A stretch of DNA of 33,700 nucleotides from CAZHTS01 sp964535315 (GTDB lineage: Bacteria; Chloroflexota; Anaerolineae; Anaerolineales; Anaerolineaceae): NCBI GenBank assembly GCA_964535315.1, contig CAZHTS010000054.1, positions 1 through 33,700 of the forward strand, read 5' to 3'. Shown in pieces: positions 21,294 through 30,178 of the stretch. A program made the position numbers and the translations under genes. Numbering within the stretch: position 1 is the stretch's first letter; each line of letters begins with the position of its first letter. Below the pieces are notes generated by a model, which searched no databases, was not told where the DNA came from, and saw only the letters and a program-made list of their open reading frames with translations.

Positions 21294-23639
21294 ATGAGAA
21301 CATTACTGGATCAACAAGAACTGCGTGACCTCGAGGCGCAATGCATTCAGGAATGCGCTCCGCCCTGTACGGCCGCCTGCCCGTTACACGTCGATGTACG
21401 GGCTTTGAGCGCCGAAGTCAGCCAGGGCAATTTTTCCGCCGGCCTGCAAATTTTGCGAAAGAACCTGCCATTTCCAGGGATCGTGGGCCGCGTCTGCGAC
21501 CAGCCCTGCCGGGCGGTCTGCAAACGAAATGAGGCCATCGAAATCGCCAGCCTGGAACGCGCCTGTGCGGACTGGGGAGAGCCTCCTGCCGAAAACAGCG
21601 CCAGACTGGCCCCGCGCAAACAGCGCGTGGCGATTGTGGGTGGCGGCCTGAGCGGCCTGACGGCCGCTTTTGACCTGGTCCGCAAGCGGTATGGCGTGGT
21701 TATATTTGAAGCGCGCGGCTACCTGGGGGGCAGTCTGTGGTCAATCCCTGAGACCCGCCTGCCGCGTTCGATCATCGAAACCGAAACGGCGCAGCTGCTC
21801 AAAATGGGCGTAGAGGTGCGCCTGAACACCACGGTGAGCCCAACGGCCGATTCGGGCAGCGTCTCCCTGGGTCAACTCCAACGCGAATTCAACGCAGTCT
21901 ACCTGGCCACCGGCGCCAATACTGCGGCCAGGTTTTCGTTCTCGCTGGATGCGGCAGAACAGATGGTCGTCGACCCCGTTACCTACGCCACCGACCAACC
22001 CGGTATTTTTGCCGGGGGTGAAATGCTCGGCAAAAACACGCCGGCGTCACCGGTCGCTGCCATGTCGGATGGACGGCGGGCGGCGCTCTCGATCGAACGA
22101 TACATCCAGCGCGTTTCGTTGACGGCTTCGCGCGCCAACGAAGGGGCCTACGAAAGCTGCCTGTACACCAACAGTGACGGTTTGGCGACCCTGCCGGTCA
22201 CACCGGCGGCCGACGCCAGAGCCGGCTACAACAAGGCAGAAGCCGCCCAGGAAGCCGGGCGCTGTTTGCAATGTGAGTGCCTGGAATGCGTCAAGGTGTG
22301 CGAATACCTGGCGCACTTTGGCAGCTACCCCAAGAAATACGCCCGCCAGATCTACAACAACATGACCATCGTGATGGGCACGCGCGGGGCCAATAAACTC
22401 ATCAATTCTTGCAGCCTGTGCGGGTTATGCGGTGAAGTTTGCCCGACCGATCTGGATCTCGGCGCGGTGTGCAAACAGGCGCGCCAGGTCATGGTGGCGC
22501 AGGGGCACATGCCCCCCTCGGCGCACGATTTTGCCCTGCGCGACATGCAGTTCAGCAACAGCGACAAATTCACCCTGGCCCGCCACCAGCCGGGCGCTCA
22601 AACCAGTCGTTATGTCTTTTTCCCCGGCTGCCAGCTCAGCGCTTCGGCCCCCGACCAGGTGGAACAGGTGTACGCCTATCTGCGCCAGCGGTTGCCCGAG
22701 GTAGGGCTGATGCTGCGCTGCTGCGGCGCTCCGGCCGATTGGGCCGGGCGCCCCGATCTGTTCCAGGCCGCCCTGGCAGAAGTGACAGAACAACTCGCCG
22801 GGATGGGCCAGCCGCGCCTGATCCTGGGCTGTTCGAGCTGCTATCAGATCTTCAAAGCCAACCTGCCGGGCGTCGAAATCGTCTCCTTATGGGAATTATT
22901 CGATCAATTGGGTCTGCCTGCCGAAGCCCGGCCGTCGAGCGGCGGCATGCTCTCCATCCACGACCCCTGTTCGACGCGCTACGAGGCCCACATCCAGGAA
23001 AGCGTACGCCGTCTGGTGGGGAAATTGGGGTATCAGATCGACGAACTGCCCTTGAGCCGGGAAAAAACCACCTGCTGTAGCTACGGCGGGCTGATGTGGC
23101 TGGCCAACCCGGAACTGTCCCGCAAAGTGGTGGCGCATCGCATCGCCGCCAACCCGGCCGATTACCTGACCTACTGCGCCATGTGCCGCGATTTCTTTGC
23201 CCGGCATGGAAAACGCAGCCTGCACCTGCTCGACCTCATCTTCGATCCCGATCCGCAAGCGCGGGCGCTCCGCCACAGCCCGGGATATTCGCAACGGCAC
23301 GAAAATCGGGCCCGGCTCAAACAAAAGCTGCTCAAGGAGGTCTGGGGTGAAACGATGACGGCGCCAGAAGCTTACGAATCCATCCAGTTGCTGCTCTCCG
23401 AAGAAGTTCAACAGCGCATTGAAGACAGACTCATCCTGGTAGAAGATATCCAGCGGGTCATCGAATATGCCGAAAGGACGAGCCACAAGTTCCGCCACCC
23501 ACAGACCGGTCGCTTCCTGGCCCACTACCGGCCAACCCGGGTCACTTATTGGGTGGAATACTCGCCGCAGGGAGACGCCTTTGTGGTTCATAACGCTTAC
23601 AGCCACCGGATGGAAATCGCGGAGAATTTGAAATCATGA
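21294..23639 (+). CDS. FAD / Fe-S / HdrB-like oxidoreductase (DVU_1558-like, dicluster-binding)
   Basis: A 781-residue modular redox protein. Residues 1-100 form a GltD-type Cys-rich cap (C21/25/29 and C68/72/76). From about 110 an FAD fold has G-G-G-L-S-G and ends with G-I-F-A-G-G-E near residue 243. A Cys cluster C-L-Q-C-E-C-L-E-C (about 322-334) and C-S-L-C-G-L-C-G-E-V-C-P (about 371) form a ferredoxin-like dicluster region. Two CCG domains of the HdrB/GlpC type follow (F-F-P-G-C-Q, C-C-G-A-P, H-D-P-C, C-C-S-Y-G-G). A 115-residue C-terminal domain has V-T-Y-W-V-E-Y-S-P. The usual second, NAD(P)-binding Rossmann segment is not visible. Divergent from mop; heads the Trs-type operon. Confidence 0.9.
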   Translation: MRTLLDQQELRDLEAQCIQECAPPCTAACPLHVDVRALSAEVSQGNFSAGLQILRKNLPFPGIVGRVCDQPCRAVCKRNEAIEIASLERACADWGEPPAENSARLAPRKQRVAIVGGGLSGLTAAFDLVRKRYGVVIFEARGYLGGSLWSIPETRLPRSIIETETAQLLKMGVEVRLNTTVSPTADSGSVSLGQLQREFNAVYLATGANTAARFSFSLDAAEQMVVDPVTYATDQPGIFAGGEMLGKNTPASPVAAMSDGRRAALSIERYIQRVSLTASRANEGAYESCLYTNSDGLATLPVTPAADARAGYNKAEAAQEAGRCLQCECLECVKVCEYLAHFGSYPKKYARQIYNNMTIVMGTRGANKLINSCSLCGLCGEVCPTDLDLGAVCKQARQVMVAQGHMPPSAHDFALRDMQFSNSDKFTLARHQPGAQTSRYVFFPGCQLSASAPDQVEQVYAYLRQRLPEVGLMLRCCGAPADWAGRPDLFQAALAEVTEQLAGMGQPRLILGCSSCYQIFKANLPGVEIVSLWELFDQLGLPAEARPSSGGMLSIHDPCSTRYEAHIQESVRRLVGKLGYQIDELPLSREKTTCCSYGGLMWLANPELSRKVVAHRIAANPADYLTYCAMCRDFFARHGKRSLHLLDLIFDPDPQARALRHSPGYSQRHENRARLKQKLLKEVWGETMTAPEAYESIQLLLSEEVQQRIEDRLILVEDIQRVIEYAERTSHKFRHPQTGRFLAHYRPTRVTYWVEYSPQGDAFVVHNAYSHRMEIAENLKS

Positions 23640-23848
23640 ACGCCCCAGAGCAGCAGGAAATGTCCAACGAATGGCTTTGTGCGCACTGCAATCTTCCGCT
23701 CCAATCCAGGCAAATCACGGTATCCTACCTGGGGAACGCTTACCCGGTAAACTTAATGTGCTGCCCCAGCTGTGGGCTGGTGCTGGTACCGGAGGATCTG
23801 GCCCTGGGCAAAATGATCGAGGTAGAAAAGGCGCTCGAAGATAAATAA
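23636..23848 (+). CDS. small two-CxxC redox protein (DVU_1557-like)
   Basis: A 70-residue protein with C-A-H-C near residue 15 and C-C-P-S-C-G near residue 42, a zinc-ribbon or rubredoxin-like arrangement, followed by a conserved L-V-L-V-P-E-D-L-A segment. Its start overlaps the stop of the large oxidoreductase (4 nt). Proteins of this size and pattern accompany the same oxidoreductase beside mop in Desulfovibrio (DVU_1557 family redox protein). The function is unknown; a metal-binding or electron-carrier role is plausible. Confidence 0.88.
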   Translation: MNAPEQQEMSNEWLCAHCNLPLQSRQITVSYLGNAYPVNLMCCPSCGLVLVPEDLALGKMIEVEKALEDK

Positions 23849-23858
23849 TCGGAGTCAT

Positions 23859-24575
23859 ATGCCAGAGATTCCCGCCGGGCAGAGCTGTGTTTACGAACAG
23901 GAAGAGGTTCAGCAGGCTTTTGGAGAAACTCTCCGGCCTGGCGGTCTGGCCCTGACGCAAAGGGCCATCGACTTTTGTAAACTCCCCGCCGCCGCCAGGG
24001 TGTTGGATGTCGGCTGCGGCACGGGCAGGACGGTAGAATATTTGCAGGCCTGCGGCTATCGGGCCGGCGGTATCGATCTTTCGGCAGTGCTGCTGCGCCG
24101 GGGACGCCGGCGCAGCCCACTCTTACCGTTGGCGCAAGGCGACGCCGCCCGTCTCCCGCTGGCTGCCGGGCAGGTTGACGCGCTCCTGGTTGAGTGCAGC
24201 CTGTCTGTGTTCCCAGAAGCCGGCCCGGTTCTGGCAGAATGCCGGCGCCTGCTGCGCCCCAACGGCTACCTGGTCGTCAGCGATGTTTACGCCCGCAACC
24301 CGGCCGGGCTGGCAGCGCTGCAATCGCTGCCGCCAACCTGCTGCTTCAGCCGCTTCATGATCCAGGCAGACCTGCTCGCCTTGCTGGACGAACACGGATT
24401 TAACCAGCGCTGCTGGGAAGACCATTCCGGGACGTTGAAAGCGGTTGCCGCACGCCTGATCGCCACCCCGCTGTTGGAAGCCCCGGCCGGCGGCAAGATG
24501 GACGCCCTCGACCTGCAACTGGCCCTTGCCAAAGCCCGGCCGGGTTACTTCTTATTGATCGCTCAAAAACGCTAA
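23859..24575 (+). CDS. trsM: SAM-dependent methyltransferase (DVU_1556 / TrsM family)
   Basis: The 238-residue class I methyltransferase has V-L-D-V-G-C-G-T-G near residue 49 (SAM motif I), G-I-D-L-S as the acidic motif II strand, a D-A-A-R-L-P-L motif, and A-L-L-V-E-C-S-L-S-V-F in place of the usual motif IV. Unusually for a methyltransferase, its N-terminus keeps an E-Q-E-E-V-Q-Q-A-F-G-E-T-L-R-P-G-G segment typical of the mop-associated family. It follows the small redox gene by 10 nt. The target is unknown; the neighbours suggest a small molecule or cofactor rather than DNA. Confidence 0.87.
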   Translation: MPEIPAGQSCVYEQEEVQQAFGETLRPGGLALTQRAIDFCKLPAAARVLDVGCGTGRTVEYLQACGYRAGGIDLSAVLLRRGRRRSPLLPLAQGDAARLPLAAGQVDALLVECSLSVFPEAGPVLAECRRLLRPNGYLVVSDVYARNPAGLAALQSLPPTCCFSRFMIQADLLALLDEHGFNQRCWEDHSGTLKAVAARLIATPLLEAPAGGKMDALDLQLALAKARPGYFLLIAQKR

Positions 24576-24598
24576 TCACTTTCCAGGGAGATGACCTC

Positions 24599-25042
24599 AT
24601 GGACGAAGATATCCAACGCATGCAGGAAATGAAGGCCGAGGGGTTTTATTGCAGTCAGGTTATAATGAAGTTGGGCCTGGAACTGCAAGGGAAAGAAAAC
24701 CCGGATCTGGTACGGGCCATGCACGGGTTGGCAGGAGGGCTGGGTTTCTCCGGCGAACTGTGCGGTGCGCTGACCGGAGCATCGTGTTTGCTGGGGCTGT
24801 ACGCCGGCAAAGGCGATGCGCAAGACGAGGAAAACCCCCAATTGGACTTTATGATCATGGAACTGGTGAAATGGTTCCGTTCCGAGTACGGCGAGGCGTA
24901 CGGCGGCATCCGCTGTACCGATATCCTCAACAACAACAACCGCAACCAGACGGCGCGCTGCCCGCTCATCGTCGCCGCCACTTACCAGAAAGTCAAAGAA
25001 ATGCTGGTTGAGAATGGGTTTGATCTTGGAGGATACGAGTAA
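24599..25042 (+). CDS. C-GCAxxG-C-C family redox protein (DVU_1555-like)
   Basis: A 147-residue protein with the C_GCAxxG_C_C layout: Cys18 in F-Y-C-S-Q-V-I, then G-G-L-G-F-S-G-E-L-C-G-A-L-T-G, a further Cys in A-S-C-L-L-G-L, R-C-T-D-I, and A-R-C-P-L-I near residue 120. These conserved Cys suggest cluster or thiol chemistry; the family's biochemical role is unknown. GGGAGATGACCTC precedes the ATG. The gene ends exactly where the radical SAM gene begins, indicating tight coupling. Confidence 0.88.
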   Translation: MDEDIQRMQEMKAEGFYCSQVIMKLGLELQGKENPDLVRAMHGLAGGLGFSGELCGALTGASCLLGLYAGKGDAQDEENPQLDFMIMELVKWFRSEYGEAYGGIRCTDILNNNNRNQTARCPLIVAATYQKVKEMLVENGFDLGGYE

Positions 25043-26479
25043 ATGGACTGTTGCACAGGAAACGCCAAACAGCCGGAAAGCAGCCAGAGCGCCGGCGACT
25101 CAACCTGCTGTTGTCAGGCCGCACAACCCGAACAAACGCTTTCTACCACCGAAAGCGTTTGCCCCGAATGCCTGACCCGCCTGCCGGCTCGCCGTGTGGC
25201 GCAGGGCGAAGACGTTTACCTGGAAAAAACCTGTCCGCAGCACGGCGCTTTCCGTACGATCATCTGGCGCGGCCAACCCGCCTTTTCGAGCTGGGTGCGG
25301 CCCAAAATCCCGACTTCGCCCGGCAATCCCTTTACCCAGGTCGAAAAAGGCTGTCCGCTGGACTGCGGTTTGTGCCCGGATCACCGCCAGCAGCCCTGCT
25401 GTGTGCTCCTGGATGTGACCCAACGCTGCGACCTGGCGTGCTCCTTCTGTTTTGCCAGCGCAGGCGGCAAAAAACAAACGGACGATCCATCCCTCGAGGT
25501 GATTGAAGGATGGTACCGGCGGCTGCTGGAGGCCGGCGGCCCCTTTAATATTCAACTCTCCGGCGGTGAACCCTGTCTGCGCGACGACTTACCCGAAATC
25601 ATCGCTCTGGGCAGGTCGCTCGGTTTCTCCTTCTTCCAGGTCAACACCAACGGGCTGCGCCTGGCCCGGGACCCGGACTTCTTGCAGCGGCTCCAGGCGG
25701 CGGGTTTGTCCACGGTCTACCTGCAATTTGACGGCACCAGCGACGACGTTTACCGGCAAATGCGCGGCGGCAGACTGCTGGCCCAAAAGATACAGGTGAT
25801 TGAAAACTGCGCCCGCTATGGGCTGGGGGTGGTGCTGGTGCCCACCCTGGTGCCCGAGATCAACACCCACCAGGTGGGCGATATCATTCGCCTGGCCCTG
25901 GAATACGCCCCGGTCGTGCGCGGCGTGCATTTTCAGCCGGTCAGTTATTTTGGACGCTACCCGCTGCCGCCTGCCGACAGCGACCGTATCACGATCCCAG
26001 AGGTCATTTGCGCCATTGAAGAACAGACCCACCGGCGGGTGCGGCGTGAGAGTTTCAGACCGCCGGGCGGCGAAAACGCTTTGTGCTCTTTCCACGCCAG
26101 TTTTGTGCTGATGCCCGATGGAGAACTCGTACCCCTGACCCACCACAATGGCAGCTGCTGCGGCAGCCAGCCGGAACGAGCCGATGAAGGAGGCTTGAAA
26201 TCGCGGCGGATCACGGCCCGGCAATGGAGCGCCCCTGCCGCGGCGCAGGCAGAGCGCCAGGACGGCGGCAGCCTTGGCGGCTGGGATGAATTCCTGGCCC
26301 GCGCCCGCACACACACCTTCAGTATTTCTGGCATGGCCTTTCAAGACGCCTGGAACTTAGATCTGGAACGGCTGCGCGACTGCTACATCATTCACGTCAG
26401 CCCGAGCGGTGGGCTGGTGCCGTTTTGCGCTTACAACTTAACCGACCAGAACGGACGTCCCTTATACCGTCCCGCTTAA
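25043..26479 (+). CDS. trsS: radical SAM protein TrsS
   Basis: A 478-residue radical SAM enzyme. The N-terminus is Cys-rich (Cys3/4, 22-24) and carries C-P-E-C-L (40,43) and C-P-Q-H-G (64), then G-C-P-L-D-C-G-L-C-P (104-111). The SAM cluster motif is C-D-L-A-C-S-F-C (Cys129/133/136), followed by L-S-G-G-E-P as the SAM-binding motif. A Cys-rich C-terminus (C-S-F-H-A-S, G-S-C-C-G) and a low-complexity insert at about residues 375-410 are seen. The design resembles the MJ0619/tetraether-synthase-like group, and TrsS proteins are sometimes selenoproteins; no in-frame TGA is used here. The substrate is unknown. The gene converges with the response regulator gene at 7 nt. Confidence 0.88.
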   Translation: MDCCTGNAKQPESSQSAGDSTCCCQAAQPEQTLSTTESVCPECLTRLPARRVAQGEDVYLEKTCPQHGAFRTIIWRGQPAFSSWVRPKIPTSPGNPFTQVEKGCPLDCGLCPDHRQQPCCVLLDVTQRCDLACSFCFASAGGKKQTDDPSLEVIEGWYRRLLEAGGPFNIQLSGGEPCLRDDLPEIIALGRSLGFSFFQVNTNGLRLARDPDFLQRLQAAGLSTVYLQFDGTSDDVYRQMRGGRLLAQKIQVIENCARYGLGVVLVPTLVPEINTHQVGDIIRLALEYAPVVRGVHFQPVSYFGRYPLPPADSDRITIPEVICAIEEQTHRRVRRESFRPPGGENALCSFHASFVLMPDGELVPLTHHNGSCCGSQPERADEGGLKSRRITARQWSAPAAAQAERQDGGSLGGWDEFLARARTHTFSISGMAFQDAWNLDLERLRDCYIIHVSPSGGLVPFCAYNLTDQNGRPLYRPA

Positions 26480-26486
26480 GCGCCGT

Positions 26487-27128
26487 CTACCTGTCCAGGT
26501 GATGCTGTACGGCCAGCACCACCGCTTCAGCGCGGTTGCTCGCATTCAGCTTGGAGAGAATGTGGCTGACATGGTGCTTGACCGTGGACAGGCTGATGAC
26601 CAGCGTGCGGGCAATTTCCGAATTATTCAGACCCCTGACCATCAATGCCAGCACCTCGCGCTCCCGGTCGCTCAAATCGAACCCCGGCTGCGGCGGCTGT
26701 ACGGAGGCATGGATCAGGGTCTGGGCGACCCCGGGAGACAGGATCGATTGGCCGGCGTGCGCCAGGCGGATGGCCTGCGCCAGTTCGTTCGCCTGGATAT
26801 CTTTGAGCAGATAGCCAATCGCCCCGGCCCGCAGCGCCTTTTGAATCAGTTCTTCCTGGGTGTAGCTGGTCAGAACCAGCACCTGGATGCGCGGGTAGGC
26901 GTGGTGGATCGCCTGGGTTGCCGCCGCCCCATCCATGCCCGGCAGGATCAAATCCATCAAAATCACGTCGGGCTGGATGCGGGCGCACAGTTGCACCGCC
27001 TCTTCGCCGGTGCGCGCCTCGCCAACCAGCGTCAGGTCGTCGTACGCCTGCAAGAAAGCAGTCAGTCCGCTGCGAAAAATAGCATGATCATCCACCACCA
27101 TCACGCGAATAGGGTTGGTCGCCGTCAT
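26487..27128 (-). CDS. NarL/FixJ-family response regulator
   Basis: The 213-residue protein has a receiver domain (residues 7-125) with V-V-D-D-H at the acidic pocket, phospho-acceptor Asp59 in I-L-M-D-L, the switch residue in V-L-T-S-Y, and Lys in L-L-K-D. The C-terminal LuxR-type helix-turn-helix (about 148-210) reads L-S-D-R-E-R-E-V-L-A-L-M-V-R-G-L-N-N-S-E-I-A. It overlaps the kinase gene by 4 nt, forming a two-component pair. Its target is unknown; the position next to trsS and the mop-associated genes makes these candidate regulon members. Confidence 0.95.
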   Translation of the reverse strand: MTATNPIRVMVVDDHAIFRSGLTAFLQAYDDLTLVGEARTGEEAVQLCARIQPDVILMDLILPGMDGAAATQAIHHAYPRIQVLVLTSYTQEELIQKALRAGAIGYLLKDIQANELAQAIRLAHAGQSILSPGVAQTLIHASVQPPQPGFDLSDREREVLALMVRGLNNSEIARTLVISLSTVKHHVSHILSKLNASNRAEAVVLAVQHHLDR

Positions 27129-28939
27129 GACTGCTCCTCAGAGGTGTTTTTGGGCCAGGTTACTTCAATCCGGGTGCCGCATCCCGGCGTGCTCATCAGT
27201 TTCAGGGTGGCATGGATCGCGGCCGCCCGTTCATGCATGATCCGGAGTCCCATGTGCCCGGGGGGGACACAGTTGACGTCAAACCCGCAGCCGTCATCAC
27301 AGATGATCAACGCTACCTTTTCGGGCAGGAAACGAAGGTTGACGGCTGTCTGACTGGAATTGGCGTACTTTGCCATATTGTTCAAAGCCTCTTGCGTGAT
27401 CCGGTACAGGGCCACCTGCACGTCCGGCGGCAGCATTCGGTCGCCTTCCACCGTAAGGGTCACGGCGACGTGCGTCCGGCTGGCAATCGCCCGGGTTAAA
27501 TGCTTCAGCAAATCGCCCAGTTTGGCTTCCTTCAAGGCCGCGGGGCGGAGTTCAAACAGCAAGGTGCGCATTTCGGCCAATGCGCCGCGAGTCAGCTCAC
27601 GTAGCTCATCCAGCCGCCGCCGGCCCTCAGCCGGATTGCGCTCCCACAGGCTGGGGAGCACGTCGGCAATCAGGCTGGTCGAAAGCAGGGTCTGGCTGAC
27701 GGCGTCGTGCAGATCGCGCGCCAGGCGGTTGCGTTCGGCCATCACTGCCGCCTGTTCGGCCTGCATGCGCAGCCGGGTGTTCTCAATGGCCAGGGCCACC
27801 TGATCGCTAAAGGCCATCGCCAGGCTGATTTCCTCATCGGAAAGAGGCTTATACTGGCGGTAATACATCAGGATGGCCCCGTAGGTATCGCCCTGCACGA
27901 TCAAGGGCACGGCCAACCAGGACGGATACAATGCCGTCAACTGGCTGACCAGGCTCCACTCGGTGGGGGCCATCGCCAGGTCTGTTTCGTTTTCCAACGC
28001 CCCGTCTGCAATGGCGCCCGCCACCGGCTGGCGGGTTGAGATGGCCTGGCTGACCGCCTCGCGCCCGGACAAAAAACTCTCGTCGGTCAATAATTTCTCC
28101 GGCAGACCGTGAGAAGCCTGGACGATGAGAATATCACGATTGGGCTGCAAATAATAAATTGCCATCGCCTGGCAATCCAGCAAGCGGCTGCTGACATGGG
28201 TGACGATATAATCCAGAATTTCGTCGAGGGAACGGTTGGAATTCAGGATGGCCATCATCACCCGCAGCCCCTCGGCCATCTGGGTGCGCCCTTCCGATTC
28301 AAGCCGGCGTTCCTGTTGTTCCTGGTAGAGACGGGCGTTTTCCAGGCCGATCACCGCGCTGGGGGCAAGCATACTCAACACGCGCAAACTGTCCGGGCCG
28401 AACACACCCACACCCTGATCCACCACCGCAATGACGCCGATGGCGCGGGTGCCGGAAACGAGCGGCACGGTCATATAGCTGTGGACATTTCCAAACAGTT
28501 TGACCGCTTCGCGGTAAATGCGTTTGTCATCGCTCTGTACATCGGCGATCGTGATCGGCTGGCCGGTTTTAATCGACAGACCGGCCATGGATTGAGACAC
28601 CGGGATGCGATACCCCACCAGTTCGTCTGAATAGGTCTGCCCCGACACAGCCGCCACCCGCAGGTCGTCCCCTTCGAGCGCATAGAGCAGGCTCAACTGC
28701 GCCGAAGTGAGCCGCTGCACCTCCTCGACGATCAACTTTAAGACGTCGCTCAGATCAAGCCGGCTGGTAATCGCCTGCTGGATATTGAGGATAGTCTCCA
28801 ATTCGTCGGCGTGTTGTTTGATGGTGCAGGGGAAATCCGTATAATGGCAAACAGGCCAGTTCACCGGAGGGGTGAAGGCAGTTTTACCGTTCTCGAAATG
28901 CTCTTTTTCTTGTGCCATTCTCGTCTGGCCTGCACGCAC
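27125..28939 (-). CDS. soluble GAF-GAF histidine kinase (NarX/DegS type)
   Basis: A 604-residue cytoplasmic sensor kinase with no membrane segment. Two GAF domains (about 50-205 and 232-392) sit before a HisKA_3 dimerisation helix with the phospho-acceptor His411 in A-R-D-L-H-D-A-V-S-Q-T-L. A HATPase domain follows with Q-E-A-L-N-N-M-A-K-Y-A (N box) and D-D-G-C-G-F-D (G1). GTG 28939 or ATG 28918 could be the start; the GTG has AAAAGG 3-4 nt upstream and lies 8 nt after the previous gene. The ligand of the GAF domains cannot be deduced. Cys256 in the second GAF and Cys31/38 near the N-terminus are possible redox-sensing residues. Confidence 0.93.
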   Translation of the reverse strand: MRAGQTRMAQEKEHFENGKTAFTPPVNWPVCHYTDFPCTIKQHADELETILNIQQAITSRLDLSDVLKLIVEEVQRLTSAQLSLLYALEGDDLRVAAVSGQTYSDELVGYRIPVSQSMAGLSIKTGQPITIADVQSDDKRIYREAVKLFGNVHSYMTVPLVSGTRAIGVIAVVDQGVGVFGPDSLRVLSMLAPSAVIGLENARLYQEQQERRLESEGRTQMAEGLRVMMAILNSNRSLDEILDYIVTHVSSRLLDCQAMAIYYLQPNRDILIVQASHGLPEKLLTDESFLSGREAVSQAISTRQPVAGAIADGALENETDLAMAPTEWSLVSQLTALYPSWLAVPLIVQGDTYGAILMYYRQYKPLSDEEISLAMAFSDQVALAIENTRLRMQAEQAAVMAERNRLARDLHDAVSQTLLSTSLIADVLPSLWERNPAEGRRRLDELRELTRGALAEMRTLLFELRPAALKEAKLGDLLKHLTRAIASRTHVAVTLTVEGDRMLPPDVQVALYRITQEALNNMAKYANSSQTAVNLRFLPEKVALIICDDGCGFDVNCVPPGHMGLRIMHERAAAIHATLKLMSTPGCGTRIEVTWPKNTSEEQS

Positions 28940-28947
28940 AAACCTTT

Positions 28948-29934
28948 TCAGGCATCCTCGATGGTCAAATAGGCCATCGTCTGGTTGAGGAGTTGATAAG
29001 CGATTTCGCCAAAGGTAATGGGGCCGGTGAAATTGGCCGTCTTCTTTCCTTCCAGGTCGGCATAAATGTAATTCAAAATGCAGTTGCAGGCAAAGAAAAG
29101 TTTTCCCCCAACGCCTTCGGGCACCTGCCTCAAAAAATGATCCATATAATCGCCTACCGGTTTTGCAATCTTGTAGCGATAGCCGGCAAAGACGGGCGCA
29201 TAAAACTTCACCTGCCGTTTCGCAAACCCCAGGCTCTTAAAACTGGTGTTGATCATCGCCCCATGCAAATCAGCCACGAGGGGCAGCTTGGTGTCGATCG
29301 AATTTTCATACAGATAATCGGCAAAGTTTTTCAACTGTCCATTGATCAGGGCCTGGGTGGCGCTGAAACCGTCCTCCAGGAAGACAATCGTATCGCCCTC
29401 GCCCTGCTCGAAGATATTGACGATATCGATTTCCACCAGCTTATTCGCCGGCAATTCCACGTGCAGCACCACCGCCCCATTGGACAGGCTCTGACCCTGG
29501 GTGCCGTCAAACACTTTCGGCAGGGCGGCCTCTTCATCCAACGCTATCCCGGCGATCCAGCCGATCAACGGGCGGGTGGCAAACCCCGGAAACCCCGGGG
29601 CATTTAAAGCAAACGTAAAGTGGGTGCGGCACGAACCCGGAATGATAATCACGCTGAAACCATGCTGCGGCGCGTCGTTGTAAACGTTATGGATATTGGT
29701 TTCATCGTAGATTTTCACTTCGGTTTTCAACACGTACTCGGGTAGTTCAGTCACATAGATGCGATCCTGAGTGAAGACCCCGCCCTGCCCGGTCATAAAA
29801 TAAGGGATCGTGCCCGCAATCCAGAAACCCGCGGGGAGCTCGCTCAACGCTTGCTCACCGCCGGCCAGGAGCAATTTCTTCCCGGCAGCGATCATCGCTG
29901 CCACTTCGTTTTTTTCATACAGGACTGGCATCAT
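28948..29934 (-). CDS. conserved hypothetical protein (DUF6976/FIST-like)
   Basis: A 328-residue soluble protein of uncertain family. Its C-terminal third reads F-F-A-C-N-C-I-L-N-Y-I-Y and then F-T-G-P-I-T-F-G-E-I-A-Y-Q-L-L-N-Q-T, resembling the small-ligand-binding FIST_C pattern and proteins catalogued as DUF6976. A G-S-C-R-T-H-F-T-F segment is central. No catalytic motif is identified. It lies directly upstream of the sensor kinase (8 nt), so it may supply or sense the signal for it; that is context only. Confidence 0.78.
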   Translation of the reverse strand: MMPVLYEKNEVAAMIAAGKKLLLAGGEQALSELPAGFWIAGTIPYFMTGQGGVFTQDRIYVTELPEYVLKTEVKIYDETNIHNVYNDAPQHGFSVIIIPGSCRTHFTFALNAPGFPGFATRPLIGWIAGIALDEEAALPKVFDGTQGQSLSNGAVVLHVELPANKLVEIDIVNIFEQGEGDTIVFLEDGFSATQALINGQLKNFADYLYENSIDTKLPLVADLHGAMINTSFKSLGFAKRQVKFYAPVFAGYRYKIAKPVGDYMDHFLRQVPEGVGGKLFFACNCILNYIYADLEGKKTANFTGPITFGEIAYQLLNQTMAYLTIEDA

Positions 29935-30178
29935 CTGTCACCAACTCGCCAAATATTTTTTTCAAATCAGCCTGAGCCTTGGGTACATCTTTATTTCTCA
30001 CAAAAAAGGCGCGCAACTCTGCCACACTCTTACGGGTCGTTTCCGGAGACGGGTTCATTTCATAAATCAACGAGAGCCGGCCCAAAAGGATCTTGGTAGC
30101 CAGCAGCTCGTACTTCGGGGATTCCTGCCCGGAAATTGCTTTAACCCACCCCGGGTTCGACTCATCGGGGATCAACAT
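29915..30178 (-). CDS. small hypothetical protein upstream of sensor operon
   Basis: The 87-residue product begins M-L-I-P-D-E-S and ends D-D-A-S-P-V. The start at 30178 has AAGGA at 9-nt spacing; an ATG at 30187 directly abuts the same AAGGA and is less likely, and the frame continues much further upstream without support. The last 20 nt overlap the start of the 328-residue gene, suggesting translational coupling. It contains an amphipathic helical stretch (S-V-A-E-L-R-A-F-F-V-R-N-K) and no recognised domain. Confidence 0.65.
   Translation of the reverse strand: MLIPDESNPGWVKAISGQESPKYELLATKILLGRLSLIYEMNPSPETTRKSVAELRAFFVRNKDVPKAQADLKKIFGELVTDDASPV

Noticed and set aside
24599..26479. Selenocysteine (in-frame TGA) in TrsS or the C-GCAxxG-C-C protein
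   Set aside because: Both frames are complete with Cys at the family positions; no TGA readthrough is needed.
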